Position numbers and translations under genes: made by a program. A stretch of 55,966 nucleotides of DNA, from contig JAQBGV010000113.1 in NCBI GenBank assembly GCA_032128395.1, forward strand, positions 1 to 55,966, in the 5' to 3' direction. The first letter of the stretch is position 1; every line of letters begins with the position of its first letter. The notes beneath the pieces were generated by a model. The model was not told the DNA's origin and did no database searches. It saw only the letters and a program-made list of their open reading frames with translations. This DNA comes from JAQBGV01 sp032128395 (GTDB lineage Bacteria; Planctomycetota; UBA8108; UBA1146). This document shows, piece after piece, positions 41,569 to 50,233 of the stretch.

Positions 41569-41742
41569 CAGTCCGCCTCGAGAAGTGCTTCCGATCCGAG
41601 GGATAGAGATTGCAAGCCCAGTGCTCCCTCCCAAACGCAGGCGCTCCCCCGGACTCCGTCCCCCCCCACCCGTGAAGACAACGATCGATAGGAAGTTCTC
41701 CCCGCATCGGGCAGGATCGGCAGTCGCCGAGAGGAGCGCCCC

Positions 41743-42933
41743 ATGACCGAGCGACCAGCGACCGAGAGACCAGAGTCCGAGAGACACCATCGCATCGACA
41801 CCCGTGCCGTCCACTCCGGAGATCCGGTCCCCCGCTGGGGGGGGGCGATGGTTCCTCCGATCTTCCAGTCGTCCGTGTTCGAGTACCGCGGCGAGCCGGG
41901 GAGCTACCACGACATCGTGTATCCCCGGCTGAACAACCTGCCGAATCACCGAGCCGTCGGCGGCAAGATCGCAGCGCTCGAAGGGGCGGAGCGGGCGATC
42001 CCCACCGCCAGCGGCATGGCGGCGATCTCGACCACCCTGCTCTCGGTGCTCGGGGACGGCGGGCACTTGCTGATCCAGGATCAGCTCTACGGTGGGACGC
42101 ACATCTTCGTGACCGGGCATCTCCGCCGCTTCGGGATCGACTTCGACTTCATCGACCCCGATGACCCGGCCGCCTGGGAAACGAAGGTTCGCCCCTCGAC
42201 CCGGGCGGTGTTCGTCGAGTCGATCGCGAACCCGGTGACGCGCGTCATCGACCCCGACCGGGTGGTCGCATTCGCCCGGGCCCACGGACTGTTGTCGATC
42301 GTCGACGCGACCTTCACGACCCCGGTGCTCTACCGTCCGATCGAACGAGGCTTCGACATCGTGCTGCACAGCGCGACGAAGTACCTGAACGGCCACTCCG
42401 ATCTGGTCGCGGGGGCGATCGTCGGATCCGAGGAGACTCTCGCTCCGATCTCCGTGCTCCTCGATGAACTCGGCGGAACCCTCGATCCGCACGCGTGCTT
42501 TCTCCTCCACCGGGGACTGAAGACCCTCCCACTTCGGATGCGGAAGCACTGCGAGAGCGCGATGTCGCTCGCACGCATCCTCGAGGCGCACCCGTCGGTC
42601 ACCGTCGTTCACTACCCCGGGCTCGAGGGTCACCCCGACCACGCGATCGCCTCGCGCTGCTTCGAGGGCTTCGGCGGGATGCTCTCGTTCGAACTGGGCG
42701 GCGGGGCGAAGGCAGCTCGTCGCCTGATCGACCGACTCGAGCTGCCGTCGGTCGGGCCGAGCTTCGGTGGGGTGGAGTCGTTGGTGACGCGCCCCGCGAC
42801 GACGTCTCACGCAGGGATGACCCCGGAGGAGCGGGAGACGCTCGGAATTTCAGACGGATTGGTGCGGGTCTCGGTCGGGATCGAGTCCGTCGAGGACCTC
42901 ATCGAAGACTTCGAACGAGCGCTCGCAGACTGA
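41743..42933 (+). CDS. Cys/Met-metabolism PLP-dependent enzyme (cystathionine synthase/lyase family)
   Basis: The 396-residue protein starts at ATG 41743 with GAGAGGAG upstream. It has 'TRAVHSGDPVPRWGGAMVPPIFQSSVFEY', 'ALEGAERAIPTASGMAAIS', 'LYGGTHIFV', 'VFVESIANPVTRVID', the PLP-binding 'HSATKYLNGHSD' with Lys213, 'FLLHRGLKTLPLRM', 'VGPSFGGVESLVTRPATTSHAGM' and 'GLVRVSVGIES'. Family members make or cleave cystathionine or degrade methionine; the sequence alone does not decide. The first about 15 residues are a Thr/Glu/Arg/Pro repeat from an imperfect DNA repeat. It is convergent with the TolC-like gene. Confidence 0.9.
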   Translation: MTERPATERPESERHHRIDTRAVHSGDPVPRWGGAMVPPIFQSSVFEYRGEPGSYHDIVYPRLNNLPNHRAVGGKIAALEGAERAIPTASGMAAISTTLLSVLGDGGHLLIQDQLYGGTHIFVTGHLRRFGIDFDFIDPDDPAAWETKVRPSTRAVFVESIANPVTRVIDPDRVVAFARAHGLLSIVDATFTTPVLYRPIERGFDIVLHSATKYLNGHSDLVAGAIVGSEETLAPISVLLDELGGTLDPHACFLLHRGLKTLPLRMRKHCESAMSLARILEAHPSVTVVHYPGLEGHPDHAIASRCFEGFGGMLSFELGGGAKAARRLIDRLELPSVGPSFGGVESLVTRPATTSHAGMTPEERETLGISDGLVRVSVGIESVEDLIEDFERALAD

Positions 42934-42950
42934 GGTCTGAACTCATGAGC

Positions 42951-44357
42951 TCAAGGAGTCTGCCGATCCCCGCCCGTCGCGAGGCGAAGACCGTACGTCG
43001 CGCGATTCTGGTCGAGCATCGCCCGGGCCCGCCTCGACTCCGAGTCCGCCAGCGCGGACTCCAGATCGAGGACCTCGATCAGAAGGCCCTCCCCGGCGTC
43101 GAACCGCGCCTGAGCGAGACGCCTTGCCTCTGTCGCGGTCGTGATGTTCGCTTCCGCGGCGGCCAGATCGCTGCCGGAGACTTCGATCCGCTGCCAGAGC
43201 GATGACACCTCCGCGACCGTGTGCCGCTCCAGTTGCTGGAGTTGCACCTGGGCGCGGCGGCGGAGAGCCTCGGCCCGCCGCACGGAAGCCGAGTTCCCCC
43301 CCCCGAACTGCCAGCCGAGCCCCAGGTCGATCACACCTTGATCCTTCAGATCGCCGACGTCGGGACCGAACCCGCCGTAGCGGCCGACGACGCTGAAGGA
43401 CGGGTAGACCCAAGCCTCTGCGGAGCGCTCTTCCTGGAGGGAGGCATCCACGGCGACCCGCGCCGCCCGCAGGTCGGGCCGATTCTCGAGAGCGAGAGCG
43501 GAGAGCGCCGCGAGTGGCACCACAGCGTCCCCTGTCGATCGGAGTTCGAGCGATCCGTCGCGAGGAACCAACAGCGCCGGGTCTTCCAGGACGAGAAAGT
43601 CGCGCAGCCAGCCGGACGCGATCACGGCCTCCGCCTGCCACCGCGCGACCTCGCTCTCGCTCGTCACGAGATGGGCGCGCGCGCGGAGCGTATCGACGTG
43701 CAGGCCATCCCCTCTTTGCTCTCGCGCCTCGGCGACCGCCACCAGCTCCGCCGCAGAGGCGAGCATCCGCTGGCGAATCTCCACCTGGGCGTGAGCCTCG
43801 ACCAGATCGAAGAAGAGCTGGCTCCCGCGCCAGAGCGACCGCTGAACCGCATCCTCGAGTTCGAGTTCGCGCATTCGCGACCGGGACCTGGCCGCCGATC
43901 GGCGATGCCAGGAGCCGATCGGATCGGTCTCGTACCGGAGCTCCAACCCCGCGAAGTAGTTCTGCTTGTGGACGTCGAGGAAATTGCCTTCGGTCGCCTG
44001 TGCTTCCCCGTCGTGTCGAAAGTAGGTGACCCTCGGACCGATGGTCGGCAGCAGTGCGGAATTCGCCATCGACGCCTCGGCGTCCGCCATGTTCACGAGT
44101 TCCCGCGATGACTCGATGTCGAGTGAATTGCTTCGGGCGAGTTCCAATACCTCTTCGAGGCCGATCTCCCGTGGTCCATCCGCGTGGGCCGGTGGCGTCG
44201 GAACGACGTACTCGAAGGCAATTTCGCTGTCGGCATTCTGCGGTGAAGAGATCGGCTGCGTCGCAGCCGGATCGGGTCGATCTGCGGAGCTGCCGCAGCT
44301 GACCCCGATCAGCGCGATCGACAGGAGCGCGGGGCGCAAAGCTCGTACTCTAGGCAT
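42951..44357 (-). CDS. TolC-family outer-membrane efflux lipoprotein
   Basis: The 468-residue protein starts best at ATG 44357 (GAGG 9 bases upstream), though a GTG 9 bases earlier is possible. The signal has lipobox IGVSC. The mature part has two tandem OEP repeats, each with long heptad-like helices ('LEEVLELARSNSLDIESSRELVNMADAEASMANSALLPTIGP' and 'LALENRPDLRAARVAVDASLQEERSAEAWVYPSF') and 'LGWQFGGGNSASVRRAEAL'. It forms the outer-membrane channel for the adaptor and RND pump encoded just upstream on the same strand (15-bp gap). Confidence 0.9.
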   Translation of the reverse strand: MPRVRALRPALLSIALIGVSCGSSADRPDPAATQPISSPQNADSEIAFEYVVPTPPAHADGPREIGLEEVLELARSNSLDIESSRELVNMADAEASMANSALLPTIGPRVTYFRHDGEAQATEGNFLDVHKQNYFAGLELRYETDPIGSWHRRSAARSRSRMRELELEDAVQRSLWRGSQLFFDLVEAHAQVEIRQRMLASAAELVAVAEAREQRGDGLHVDTLRARAHLVTSESEVARWQAEAVIASGWLRDFLVLEDPALLVPRDGSLELRSTGDAVVPLAALSALALENRPDLRAARVAVDASLQEERSAEAWVYPSFSVVGRYGGFGPDVGDLKDQGVIDLGLGWQFGGGNSASVRRAEALRRRAQVQLQQLERHTVAEVSSLWQRIEVSGSDLAAAEANITTATEARRLAQARFDAGEGLLIEVLDLESALADSESRRARAMLDQNRATYGLRLATGGDRQTP

Positions 44358-44372
44358 CGGTTCCACCCTCGA

Positions 44373-45632
44373 CTAGTCGATCACCGGGTCGAGACGGTCT
44401 CCCGGGGAGATCTGACCCTTGCCGGCGAGCACCACCATTTCGTTCCCTTCGAGACCGCCCGTGATCTCGACCGTCTCTCCATCGTCGAGCCCGATCGAGA
44501 CCGGCACGCTCTTGCAGATCCCGCCTACGCTCGAGAACACGAAGAATTCCCCGTGCCCGCCGAGGAGACTGCCGGCGGGGAGGGTGAGCACGTTTTCCCG
44601 CTTGATCAATTCGAAGCTCACGCTCGCGAACATCCCGGCGTAGAGGAGAGCATCCGCATTCTCGATGATCACCTCGGCGGTCATCGTCCGCGTGCGCGGA
44701 TCGAGATCTTGGGCGAGCCGCGTGATCTTCCCGATGAACGTGCGATTCGGGTAGGCGCGGCAGACCAGGGTCGGCTGGCCTCCGACGTGCACGTACTCTA
44801 GATCGGACTCGGGGATCTGAACGTAGGTCCTGACCGTCGAAAGGTCCTTCACGGTGACGATCGCCTGGCGACCGGAAGATGTGCTCCCGACCACGACCGC
44901 GCCCGGATCGACGAAGCGCTTGGTCACGACTCCCGCGAAGGGAGCCCGGATCGTGGCGAACTCGACCCGAGTGCGCGACACGGTGACTCGCGCCGCGGCC
45001 GCAAGCAGGTCCGCCTCTTCGACGTGGACCATCTCCACGGCCGTCTGTTTCGCCGCGACCGCCATCGCAGCCTGGGCCCGCGCCGTCGCCAGCTGCAGCT
45101 CCATCTCCTCGACCTGGGCATCGGTCTTGGCGCGGTCCTGCTGCAGCGCCTTTGCCCGGTTCAGGCGGACCTCGGAGAGGCGGACCTCGGCCTGCTCACG
45201 ATTCACCTTCGCCTCGGCCTCTGCGACTCCACTTCGGGAAAAGCGAACAGTGGCCTGCTGCGCCGCGAGCTCGGCTTCGGACCGAACAAGGTCTGCCTCG
45301 AGGTCGGGCACCGCGAGCACCGCGAGCACTTGCCCCTTCTTCACCGCGTCGCCGATGTCCACTTCGATGCTCGAAAGCACTCCGGTCACCATCGAGTAGA
45401 GAATCGCCTCCATCGCGGGGAGGATCTCGCCCGGCTTCTCGGGAAGGGACCGCACCAATGTCTTTCGTTCGGGTCGCACCACCTGCACTCGGTGGGCGCC
45501 GTCGTCCTGAGCCAGGATCGACTCGAGTGGGGAGCCTAGCGTGACAGCGCCGATCAGGGCACAGAAGATCGCGGATCGGGTGGTCCGGCTGCGGGGACTC
45601 GATCGAGCCGGCATTTCGGCGCTCCTCTGCAT
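44373..45632 (-). CDS. RND efflux periplasmic adaptor subunit
   Basis: ATG 45632 follows GGAGGAAGA and gives 419 residues; ATG 45656 (overlapping the RND gene end closely) and 45614 are alternatives. A signal peptide runs to 'SILAQDDG'. Then come the lipoyl half 'GVLSSIEVDIGDAVKKGQVLAVLAVPDLEA', a long coiled-coil hairpin (about 105-200), the second lipoyl half 'ATIRAPFAGVVTKRFVDPGAVV', a beta-barrel 'VQIPESDLEYVHVGGQPTL', and a membrane-proximal domain 'LLYAGMFASVSFEL...TLPAGSLLGG'. It bridges the RND pump and TolC. It is second in the operon. Confidence 0.92.
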   Translation of the reverse strand: MQRSAEMPARSSPRSRTTRSAIFCALIGAVTLGSPLESILAQDDGAHRVQVVRPERKTLVRSLPEKPGEILPAMEAILYSMVTGVLSSIEVDIGDAVKKGQVLAVLAVPDLEADLVRSEAELAAQQATVRFSRSGVAEAEAKVNREQAEVRLSEVRLNRAKALQQDRAKTDAQVEEMELQLATARAQAAMAVAAKQTAVEMVHVEEADLLAAAARVTVSRTRVEFATIRAPFAGVVTKRFVDPGAVVVGSTSSGRQAIVTVKDLSTVRTYVQIPESDLEYVHVGGQPTLVCRAYPNRTFIGKITRLAQDLDPRTRTMTAEVIIENADALLYAGMFASVSFELIKRENVLTLPAGSLLGGHGEFFVFSSVGGICKSVPVSIGLDDGETVEITGGLEGNEMVVLAGKGQISPGDRLDPVID

Positions 45633-45661
45633 TCTTCCTCCACGGCGTGCACTCATGGGTT

Positions 45662-48600
45662 CTACGATTCAGAGTCTCGGGCGAGCAGATCGGGGTCGAC
45701 CCGCACCCGGCTGGTCAGCAACTCGTACAGAACGGGAACGACGACGAGCGAGAGGGCCATCGCACCGAGCACTCCCCCGATGATCGCGCGAGCGAGCGGA
45801 GCGTTCGCACCGCCGCCGTATCCGATCGCCATCGGCAGGAGAGCGAAGGTGGCCGCGAGCGAGGTCATCAAGATCGGCCGGAGTCGATTGCGCGCCGCTC
45901 TGCGGATCGCTTCGCGCACATCCAGTCCGCCATCCCTCAGCCGGTTCGCGTAGTCCACCATCAGGACGCTGTAGGCGACCACGATGCCGGTCATCATGAT
46001 CGTTCCCATGAAGGACTGAATGTTCAGGCGAGTACCGGTCAGGTAGAGCATCCAGGCCACACCCGTGAATCCTAGAGGGACCGCGGTCAGGATGATGAGG
46101 GGGTCGCGGAACGACTTGAAGATCGCGACGAGGACGAGATAGACGAGGAGAGCCGCGATCGCGAGGCCGAGGGCGAACTGCCCGAAGGAGTCCCGCGCCT
46201 GTTGGATCTCACCTCGAACGTCAACCCGATACCCCTTGTCGCCGTACTCACCGGTCAGTTCTCGGATCCGGGTGGAATTCTCCAGTCGATCCTCGATGTC
46301 GGCGACGACCGACCCGAGGTCTCTCCCAGCGACGTTCGCATAGACATTGGTGACTCGGGTGATATTGAGATGGTTCACGACCGTCGGGCCGCTCGTACGC
46401 TCGAGCTTCGCGATGTTCCGGAGCAGGCTGGGTTCGGCATCGGTGCCATCGGTAGCGCGTATTGGGATGTTCTCGAGGGTGGAGAACGAGTTGATCTCGT
46501 CCTCGGGGTACTGGGCGCCGATGAAGTAGTGGTTCCGCTTCTTCTTGTCGATCCAGAAGGACGGTTGGAAGGTCACGCTCGAGTTGGTCGCTGTGACGAT
46601 GTTGCGGACGACCTCGTCGGGGGTGATTCCGAGGTACCCGGCCCTCGTCCGATCGATGTTGACGTGGACTCCGGGGTAGTCGAGGCGCTGCGCGATCCGG
46701 ACGTCGACGGTCCCTTCGACCTGTTGCACCTCTTCGACGATCGCCCGCGCATAATCCTGCCCCACCTCGAGTTTGCTGCCGGTGATCTGGATGTCGATGG
46801 GGGAGGGCAGTCCGAAGTTGAGCGCCGCGGTGAGGATTCCGCCGGTGTCGAACGAGGTCTCGATCCCCGGGAACTTCTCGTTCAAGCGAGCCCGCAGGAG
46901 CGCCGCGTACTCCTGCGAGCTGCGCTTTCGCTCCCCCTTCAGCTGGACCAGGATGAAGGCGTCCATCGGGCCCGCGTTCGGGGTGTAGGCCGCGGGCCAG
47001 TCCATCAGCACGCCGAGGTTCGAGATCAACATTTGGAGGTCCGAATTCGGGTCCACATCGCGCGGGTCCCAGGTGCCGATCACCGATTTGACCTCGTTCT
47101 CCACCTTCCCGATGAGCTCCTCCGTCGATTCGATCCGGGTCCCCGACGGTGCTCTCACGAAAATGGTGAACTGTCCGGAGTCGGTGGCGGGGAACAGCTC
47201 CTGGCCGATCTTGGTGGGAGTGATGCCCCAAGGAATTCCAGGGAGAAGGCCGACCGACACGAACAGGAACGCGAGGACGACCCCTGCCATCAGCAGGCGC
47301 GCTCCGAGGACTCGCTCGAGCAGACGCGAGTACACGACGCCGAGTCGTCGCATGAAGGCGGGTTCGTGCGCCGAGTCATCTTCGCCGTGGGAGTCATCCG
47401 AGGTCGGCTTCAAGAATCGGGCGCAGCAGAGGGGGACCACCGTCAGAGAGACGACGAACGACGCCGCCATGGCGAGGATCACGCTGACCGCCAGCGGCGT
47501 GAAGAGGAATCGGGCGATGCCGGTGAGGAGCACCACGGGAAAGAACACGACCATGATCGTGATAGTGGCCACCAGAACGGGTCCCGCGACTTCTCCGGCT
47601 CCGTCGAGCGCCGCCCGGATCGGAGACTTCTTCATGCCCAGATGCCGTGAGACGTTCTCGAGCACGACGATCGATTGGTCGATGATCAGTCCGATCGCCA
47701 GCGCCAGTCCGCCCAGTGTCATGCTGTTGATCGTGTTCCCGGAGAAGAAGATGCCGATGAAGGCGGCGAGGATCGAGAGCGGCAGTGAGATCAGGATGAT
47801 CATCATCGACCGCACGCTGGCGATGAACAGTAGGACGACCAGAGCGGCGAGCCCGGCCCCGATCAAGCCCTCGCCCTGCAAGGCGCTGATCGATTCGCGG
47901 ACGAAGATCGACTGATCCATCACGACCTCGAGCAGGACATCGCCCGCGCCTTCGTACATGTCGACGACGCGCTGACGGATCTGGGCGAGTTTGGTGCGGA
48001 TCTCGTCGACGATCTCGATCGTGTTCGCCCCGGGCTGGCGGTAGATCGGGATGTACACCTGGCGGCGGCCGTTGATCCGGACCACGTTCGTCTGGATCGA
48101 CTGGCTGTTCTTGGCTTGCGCCACGTCGCGCAGGAATACCGGTGACCCGTCGACCACCTTGATCAAGATGTCGTCGAGCTCCGAAATCGCATCCACCATC
48201 GCGTTGGTGGTCACCATGTAGTCCAGGTTCCCGAGTTTCGCGTTCCCGGTGGGGATGAAGACGTTTTGTTTCTGGATCGCGCGGACGACGTCCATCGGGG
48301 TCAGACCGCGCGCTTGAAGGGCTTCACGATCGACGTACGCGAGGATTCGACGGAGCACCCCGCCGTAGACCGCGGGCGCGACGACGCCGCGGATGGACTG
48401 CAGGCGGTTCCGGAGCTCGTAGTACGCGACGTCGTAGAGTTGCTGTTCCGACATCGTCTCCGAGGAGACGCTGACGAGGCAGAGCGGGACCGAGGCGGTG
48501 GGGTCGAATGGCATCACCATGGGGGGGATCGTCCCCGGCGGGAGATAGAAGAGGTCGCTCATCGCGTAGCTCGTCACCTGGGACATCGCACTCTCCATGC

Positions 48601-48898
48601 TGATGTCCTCGCGGAAGAAGTCCTTGACGATGGAGACCCCCGTCATCGACTTCGCTTCCTGGTGCTCGATCCCGACCGATTGTCCGGTCCAGCGCTCGAT
48701 ACGGCTGGTGATGTCCCCTTCCACCACTTCCGGCGGCATGCCGTTGTAGAAGGTGACGATCTGGACCGCCGGGGTCTTGAAGATCGGGAGGAGGTCGGCG
48801 GGGATGCGCGAGAGGAAGATCACCCCGAGCGAGACGATCGCGAGTGCCACCACCAGGACGAAGTACGGCGAGCGCAGCGCAAGACGCACGAGCCACAT
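45662..48898 (-). CDS. RND multidrug/solute efflux pump (HAE family)
   Basis: The 1078-residue protein starts at ATG 48898 behind AGGAGGAG. It has the 12-helix RND plan: an N-terminal helix, a periplasmic porter domain, five helices with 'GGLALAIGLIIDQSIVVLENVSRHL', a second porter domain, and a C-terminal helix set ('FMGTIMMTGIVVAYSVLMVDYANRLRDGG', 'SLAATFALLPMAIGYG'). In AcrB the proton relay in helix 4 is Asp407-Asp408; at the same numbers here it is Asp407-Gln408. That variant occurs in parts of the HAE family. It heads the pump-adaptor-TolC operon. The substrate is unknown. Confidence 0.94.
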   Translation of the reverse strand: MWLVRLALRSPYFVLVVALAIVSLGVIFLSRIPADLLPIFKTPAVQIVTFYNGMPPEVVEGDITSRIERWTGQSVGIEHQEAKSMTGVSIVKDFFREDISMESAMSQVTSYAMSDLFYLPPGTIPPMVMPFDPTASVPLCLVSVSSETMSEQQLYDVAYYELRNRLQSIRGVVAPAVYGGVLRRILAYVDREALQARGLTPMDVVRAIQKQNVFIPTGNAKLGNLDYMVTTNAMVDAISELDDILIKVVDGSPVFLRDVAQAKNSQSIQTNVVRINGRRQVYIPIYRQPGANTIEIVDEIRTKLAQIRQRVVDMYEGAGDVLLEVVMDQSIFVRESISALQGEGLIGAGLAALVVLLFIASVRSMMIILISLPLSILAAFIGIFFSGNTINSMTLGGLALAIGLIIDQSIVVLENVSRHLGMKKSPIRAALDGAGEVAGPVLVATITIMVVFFPVVLLTGIARFLFTPLAVSVILAMAASFVVSLTVVPLCCARFLKPTSDDSHGEDDSAHEPAFMRRLGVVYSRLLERVLGARLLMAGVVLAFLFVSVGLLPGIPWGITPTKIGQELFPATDSGQFTIFVRAPSGTRIESTEELIGKVENEVKSVIGTWDPRDVDPNSDLQMLISNLGVLMDWPAAYTPNAGPMDAFILVQLKGERKRSSQEYAALLRARLNEKFPGIETSFDTGGILTAALNFGLPSPIDIQITGSKLEVGQDYARAIVEEVQQVEGTVDVRIAQRLDYPGVHVNIDRTRAGYLGITPDEVVRNIVTATNSSVTFQPSFWIDKKKRNHYFIGAQYPEDEINSFSTLENIPIRATDGTDAEPSLLRNIAKLERTSGPTVVNHLNITRVTNVYANVAGRDLGSVVADIEDRLENSTRIRELTGEYGDKGYRVDVRGEIQQARDSFGQFALGLAIAALLVYLVLVAIFKSFRDPLIILTAVPLGFTGVAWMLYLTGTRLNIQSFMGTIMMTGIVVAYSVLMVDYANRLRDGGLDVREAIRRAARNRLRPILMTSLAATFALLPMAIGYGGGANAPLARAIIGGVLGAMALSLVVVPVLYELLTSRVRVDPDLLARDSES

Positions 48899-49049
48899 CG
48901 GGACACTCCTCCTGAGCGGGGGGCGCAGAGAGCCGAGAGGGTGGAATTGCGGTCCAGGACGCAGAGGCGGCAGAACGTGAGTCAGTATTCAGGAGTTCCA
49001 GCATAGGCGGAATGGGAAAAAAATGCTCAACGAGGGAAGGACCAGTGCC

Positions 49050-50228
49050 CTACCGGACTCGGCTACCGTCCGCGACTGCGTCCGGAGGATGGACGATCAC
49101 CGTTTCACCATCTCGCAGCCCCTCGATCACCTCGGCAAAGTATCCATCGCGGTGTCCGATGCGCACGGCGGTACTCCGCGCGCGCCCGTTCTCGGCGCGA
49201 AAGACCCCCCAGCCGCCCTCCAGGCGGAAGAGTGCACCTTCGGGGACGCGGAGGACATCGCTCTCTTGCCACGAGATCACGCTCACCTCGACCCGGAAGC
49301 CGTCCCGCAGCGTCGCTACCGCGTCGCCCTGATCGAGATCGAGCACCACATCGACTCGCTGTTCCTCGACCCCGAGAGCGGAGATCTTCGTGACACCGCT
49401 CGGTTCGACCCGGCGCACCCGCGCCGCGAGTTCCTCGCCGCCCCAGCCGTGGATCCTCGCCGGCATCCCCGAAACCATCCGAACCGCGTCGGTGGTCAGG
49501 AAGTCGGCGACGATCTCGAGCGCACCGACATCGCCGAGCTCGAGCAGCGGCTCTCCCGCGGCGATCGGGCCCTCACTCTCGCGGACGACCCGCAGGACCT
49601 GACCGTCGATCGGGGAACGCAGAGTGAGGCTCCGCTCGGCTTCTTCGCCCTCTTCACCTACGGGGAAGCTGCGGGCGAATGCGGCGCGGGCGACTTCGAG
49701 CTCGTGCTCCGCGATCTCGACCCCGACGATGGCCCGGCGCGCGTCCCCTTCGAGTCGGCGAAGCACTTGCTCGGTGAGATCGCGCTCACGGGCGCTCGCA
49801 TCTCCCGCCCCTTCGAGATTCCGCAGCCGCGCGAACTCGACTTCGGCGAGGCGCTGAAGCTCTTCCGCCTGCCGCACTCGCTCTCCGGCCTCCGCAAGCG
49901 CAGCCGACGCGGCGGCAACCCGACCATGAGCCTCCTCTTCTGAGCGAGCATCGAGGAGGCGGGCCGGGGGAGGATCGATCGAACAGAGCGCGGTTTCCCC
50001 TGCGACGACCGCGTCTCCCGCCTCCAGGGTGATGCGCCGCACGACCCCTGCGAGGGGGGCTCGCACCGCGTAGCGATCGCGCACGCGGGTCCGGCCTTCG
50101 TGGTCGAGCGTCTCCGCGATGGCGCCGCGGGCGACCGGGGCGATCTCGACCAGGATCGCGGTCGGTCGGAAGGCGAGGGCGATCGCCGCGAGCACCACGA
50201 ACATCCCGATGATCCACCACTTTCGCAT
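49050..50228 (-). CDS. HlyD/DevB-like membrane fusion protein of an ABC exporter
   Basis: The 392-residue protein starts at ATG 50228, 5 bp after the stop of the permease gene. An N-terminal anchor helix (residues 4-20), 'GRTRVRDRYAVRAPLAGVVRRITLEAGDAVVAGETALCSI' lipoyl half, a coiled-coil hairpin (about 85-190), 'LRSPIDGQVLRVVRESEGPIAAGEPLLELGD', and a beta barrel ending 'DGFRVEVSVISWQESDVLRVPEGALF' are seen. With the FtsX permease and ATPase upstream it makes a DevBCA/MacAB-like export or envelope-modifying complex. The 151-bp gap to the RND gene (48899-49049) holds no visible gene. Confidence 0.9.
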   Translation of the reverse strand: MRKWWIIGMFVVLAAIALAFRPTAILVEIAPVARGAIAETLDHEGRTRVRDRYAVRAPLAGVVRRITLEAGDAVVAGETALCSIDPPPARLLDARSEEEAHGRVAAASAALAEAGERVRQAEELQRLAEVEFARLRNLEGAGDASARERDLTEQVLRRLEGDARRAIVGVEIAEHELEVARAAFARSFPVGEEGEEAERSLTLRSPIDGQVLRVVRESEGPIAAGEPLLELGDVGALEIVADFLTTDAVRMVSGMPARIHGWGGEELAARVRRVEPSGVTKISALGVEEQRVDVVLDLDQGDAVATLRDGFRVEVSVISWQESDVLRVPEGALFRLEGGWGVFRAENGRARSTAVRIGHRDGYFAEVIEGLRDGETVIVHPPDAVADGSRVR

Positions 50229-50233
50229 CGCCC

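Noticed and set aside
41569..41742. SAM-type riboswitch ahead of the Cys/Met PLP enzyme
   Set aside because: I could not build any known SAM riboswitch core in these 174 bases; it holds only C-rich runs and a ribosome site.
39901..42810. Very long open frame on the - strand opposite the PiT and PLP-enzyme genes
   Set aside because: It runs antisense to three well-supported genes, its translation is Arg/His/Asp-rich without domains, and such frames arise from high-GC codon bias.
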